Of a stretch of DNA of 64,000 nt, positions 62,150-64,000 are shown piece after piece; position 1 is the first letter of the stretch, and every line of letters begins with the position of its first letter. The DNA is taken from NCBI GenBank assembly GCA_020638655.1, contig JACKIC010000010.1, forward strand, positions 62,001-126,000. Reading direction: 5' to 3'. This DNA is from Planctomycetota bacterium. Lineage in GTDB: Bacteria; Planctomycetota; UBA1135; UBA2386. The notes under the pieces are model-generated. The model worked only from the letters and a program-made list of their open reading frames with translations, was not told the origin of the DNA and made no database searches. The position numbers and the translations under genes were made by a program.

Positions 62150-62731
62150 TCAGGAGTTCGGCAGCGCCTTCTCGATGCGCCGGTCGGGCACCAGCCAGAT
62201 CACTGCGACTGCGAGAAACAGGGCGAGCGCGAGCCACGGCAACCACAGCGCGGTGGGGATCGCGATCGCGTAGAGGACCACGGAGAGCTTGCCCTTGCGG
62301 TCGTCGCCGATCGCCTTGGCGAGGTGGGTCTCGGGGCCGTGGTGATGCAGCAGCGTGAGCACGAGGATCCGGTAGGCGACGCCGGCCATCAGCAGCACGC
62401 CGCCGTAGAGGGACACCGCCTCGGGCGCGAAGTGGCTCTCGCCCATCCATGCCGTGACGAACGGGAACAGGGACAGCCAGAACAGCAGGTGCAGGTTGGC
62501 CCAGAGCACGCCGCCGCCGATGCGCTGCACGGCCTGGAACAGGTGATGGTGGTTGTTCCAGTAGATGCCGAGGTAGATGAAGCTGACCAGGTAGCTCAGA
62601 AAGACCGCGCGCAGGTCCCACAGCGCGCCGAAGTTCTTCTCACCGTGCGGCAGCTTGAGCTCGAGCACCAAGATGGTGATGACGATGGCGAGTACGCCGT
62701 CGCTGAACGCTTCGAGGCGGTTCTTGTGCAT
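62150..62731 (-). CDS. TMEM175/DUF1211-family potassium channel
   Basis: 193 residues. The signature RLEAFSDGVLAIVITILVLEL (FSDG motif) opens the first of six TM helices, FIYLGIYWNNHHHLFQAV follows. Prokaryotic members form K+-selective tetramers lining a leucine gate. The start ATG 62731 is certain from the motif. It ends 9 bases from the convergent frameshifted CotH region. Confidence 0.94.
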   Translation of the reverse strand: MHKNRLEAFSDGVLAIVITILVLELKLPHGEKNFGALWDLRAVFLSYLVSFIYLGIYWNNHHHLFQAVQRIGGGVLWANLHLLFWLSLFPFVTAWMGESHFAPEAVSLYGGVLLMAGVAYRILVLTLLHHHGPETHLAKAIGDDRKGKLSVVLYAIAIPTALWLPWLALALFLAVAVIWLVPDRRIEKALPNS

Positions 62732-63233
62732 CGGGGGCGCACTCTACCGGCGGGCGATGCTCCTGCGTCGCAAAGGCATCGATTGCGGGAGCGAGCCGGT
62801 GATGTCGGAACCGGCATGCGCCGGCCCGTCGTGGAATGTTTGTGGACAACGGCAATTGCGCCGAAAAGCGCGGCCAGAGATCGAGCCTCCGCCGCCGCAC
62901 CCCTGCGTAGGTGGCGGTGCACGGCGGGCCTCCGCGCCCGACGGGTCGATGATGCAACCTACTCGTTGGAGCAGCGCGTTCGAGATCTTGCGGCGGCGTC
63001 AGCAGCGGCGCGAAGAGGAACAGCAGTTCGCACTGGAGCGGCGGGCCGGTGACGATGCCCGTCCCCGGGAGGGGGACCGCGAGCCGACAGGACGCGGCGA
63101 CGGTCACGTCGAGCAGTCGCACGAGGATCGTCCGGTCGCCTGAACCGCTCCTTGCATGGCCGCCCGGGGGAGGGGGGGGGGCTACGCCGATGTGCGCTGT
63201 CGTCGGGCGACTGTGTCGGCGACGATCCCAGCC
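62732..63233. other. intergenic region with a G-tract
   Basis: About 500 bases with no frame that looks protein-like. It includes an arginine-rich open stretch with no family likeness and a run of ten G (63172-63181) beside a second run, a slippage-prone site just upstream of the dehydrogenase start at 63234. Nothing else is seen. Confidence 0.45.
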
Positions 63234-64000
63234 ATGAGCGCCGCACAGCCCACCGATCTGTTCACCCGCTCCCTGGACCGCGTGCAGCAGGCCGCAGCAC
63301 ATGCGACCGTCGATCCCGAGGCGTTGCTGCGGCTGTCGATGCCGCGCCGCGTGCTCGAGGTCGCTGTGCCGGTCCGCATGGACGACGGCACGCTGCGCCT
63401 GTTCCGCGGCTATCGCGTGCAGTACGACGACTCGCGCGGGCCGTTCAAGGGCGGGATCCGCTTCCATCCGCAGGTCGACCTCGCCGAGGTCAAGTCGCTG
63501 GCCCTGTGGATGGCGCTCAAGTGTGCGGTGGTCGACATCCCGTTCGGCGGCGGCAAGGGCGGCGTCGAGGTCGACCCGCGGCAGCTGTCGCTCGCCGAAC
63601 TCGAGCGGTTGTCGCGCGCCTATCTGCGCGCCATCGCCGACGTGGTCGGCGTCGACCGCGACGTGCCGGCCCCGGACGTCTACACCAACTCCCGCGTGAT
63701 GACGTGGATGGCCGACGAATACGCCACGCTCGTGCGGCACCTCGAGCCCGGCGTGATCACCGGCAAGCCGGTCGGCAAGGGCGGCAGCCTCGGGCGCGAC
63801 GACGCCACCGGCCGCGGCGGCTACTACGTGCTCAAGGAGATCGAGGCGCAGCGCCAGTGGCAGCCGCAGCAGGTGCGGGTCGCCGTGTAGGGCTTCGGCA
63901 ACGCCGGCCAGCACCTGGCCCGGCTGCTGCACGCCGACGGCTACCGCATCGTCGCGATCAGCGACTCGCGCGGCGGCCTGCACGTCGCCGACGGCATCGA
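63234..64000 (+). pseudogene. Glu/Leu/Phe/Val dehydrogenase gene, in-frame amber, 3' partial
   Basis: From ATG 63234 the first 218 codons show the family: GYRVQYDDSRGPFKGGIRFHP, WMALKCAVVDIPFGGGKGGV with the catalytic lysine, DVPAPDVYTNSRVMTWMADEYA, and GRGGYYVLKEI. Then codon 219 is TAG (63888-63890) exactly where the family has Gln in VAVQGFGNVG; the frame continues GFGNAGQHLARLLHADGYRIVAISDSRGGL to the window end. A single C-to-T change (CAG to TAG) explains it. It could be a true loss, an error, or natural suppression. The enzyme would oxidise glutamate or another amino acid with NAD(P). Confidence 0.85.

Noticed and set aside
62655..63143. Arginine/glutamine-rich frame between TMEM175 and the dehydrogenase
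   Set aside because: No ribosome site, no family likeness, and composition typical of a random open frame in 70% G+C DNA.

Overview
The window is about 70% G+C and reads like a chromosome segment of a member of Planctomycetota. The call rests on gene content: an ECF-type sigma factor beside a zinc-ribbon serine/threonine kinase, DUF6807 (PmoA-type) proteins flanking a Tat-exported Gfo/Idh/MocA oxidoreductase, a large FG-GAP protein, a secreted EF-hand protein, a two-haem cytochrome c peroxidase-like protein and a CotH-like protein. No rRNA or taxonomic marker protein is present, so the phylum is an inference.

Layout. 1-1,543: end of a HEAT-repeat gene. 1,636-1,712: initiator tRNA-fMet, the target of an integrative element. 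The last 48 bases around the tRNA 3' end recur at 6,200-6,247 (47 of 48 identical), bounding a 4.6 kb island. The island holds a tyrosine recombinase, a coupled TIR-like/small membrane protein pair followed by an integron attC-like site, and a six-TM protein whose C-terminal domain looks TIR-like. 6,248-10,003: remains of an older element, with a zinc-finger-like protein resembling double-CXXCG immunity proteins, an integrase fragment whose catalytic tyrosine codon is a stop, and a three-gene cluster encoding a large surface protein.

10,102-23,800: core and secretory genes (GNAT, TRIC-like channel, sigma factor, di-haem protein, cupin protein, two tRNA-Gln, dGTPase-like protein, tRNA-Glu, PDZ protein, epimerase, glycosyltransferase). 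Within this stretch, at 15,932-17,143, is a TlpA-family gene with an in-frame TGA exactly at the first cysteine of CxxC, followed by a hairpin with a GGUC loop: a probable selenoprotein. 23,889-24,260 may hold a structured RNA on the minus strand. 24,481-28,927: pseudouridine synthases, methylthioadenosine phosphorylase and NDH-2 NADH dehydrogenase. 28,956-42,834: EF-hand protein, NYN-like protein, a histidine kinase/response regulator operon, zinc-ribbon membrane proteins, an enolase-superfamily enzyme, and a kinase with its sigma factor.

42,914-46,186: PmoA-Gfo/Idh-PmoA operon, probably for sugar-derivative catabolism, then a RAYT transposase. 47,085-56,539: surface proteins, a second enolase-superfamily enzyme, thioredoxin, CBS protein and isoaspartyl methyltransferase. 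56,634-62,141: a tightly coupled operon of an old-yellow-enzyme homologue, an Nramp-like transporter, a DUF993 aldolase-like protein and a frameshifted CotH-like gene. 62,150-64,000: TMEM175-like channel, then a glutamate/leucine dehydrogenase gene interrupted by an amber codon and cut by the window end.
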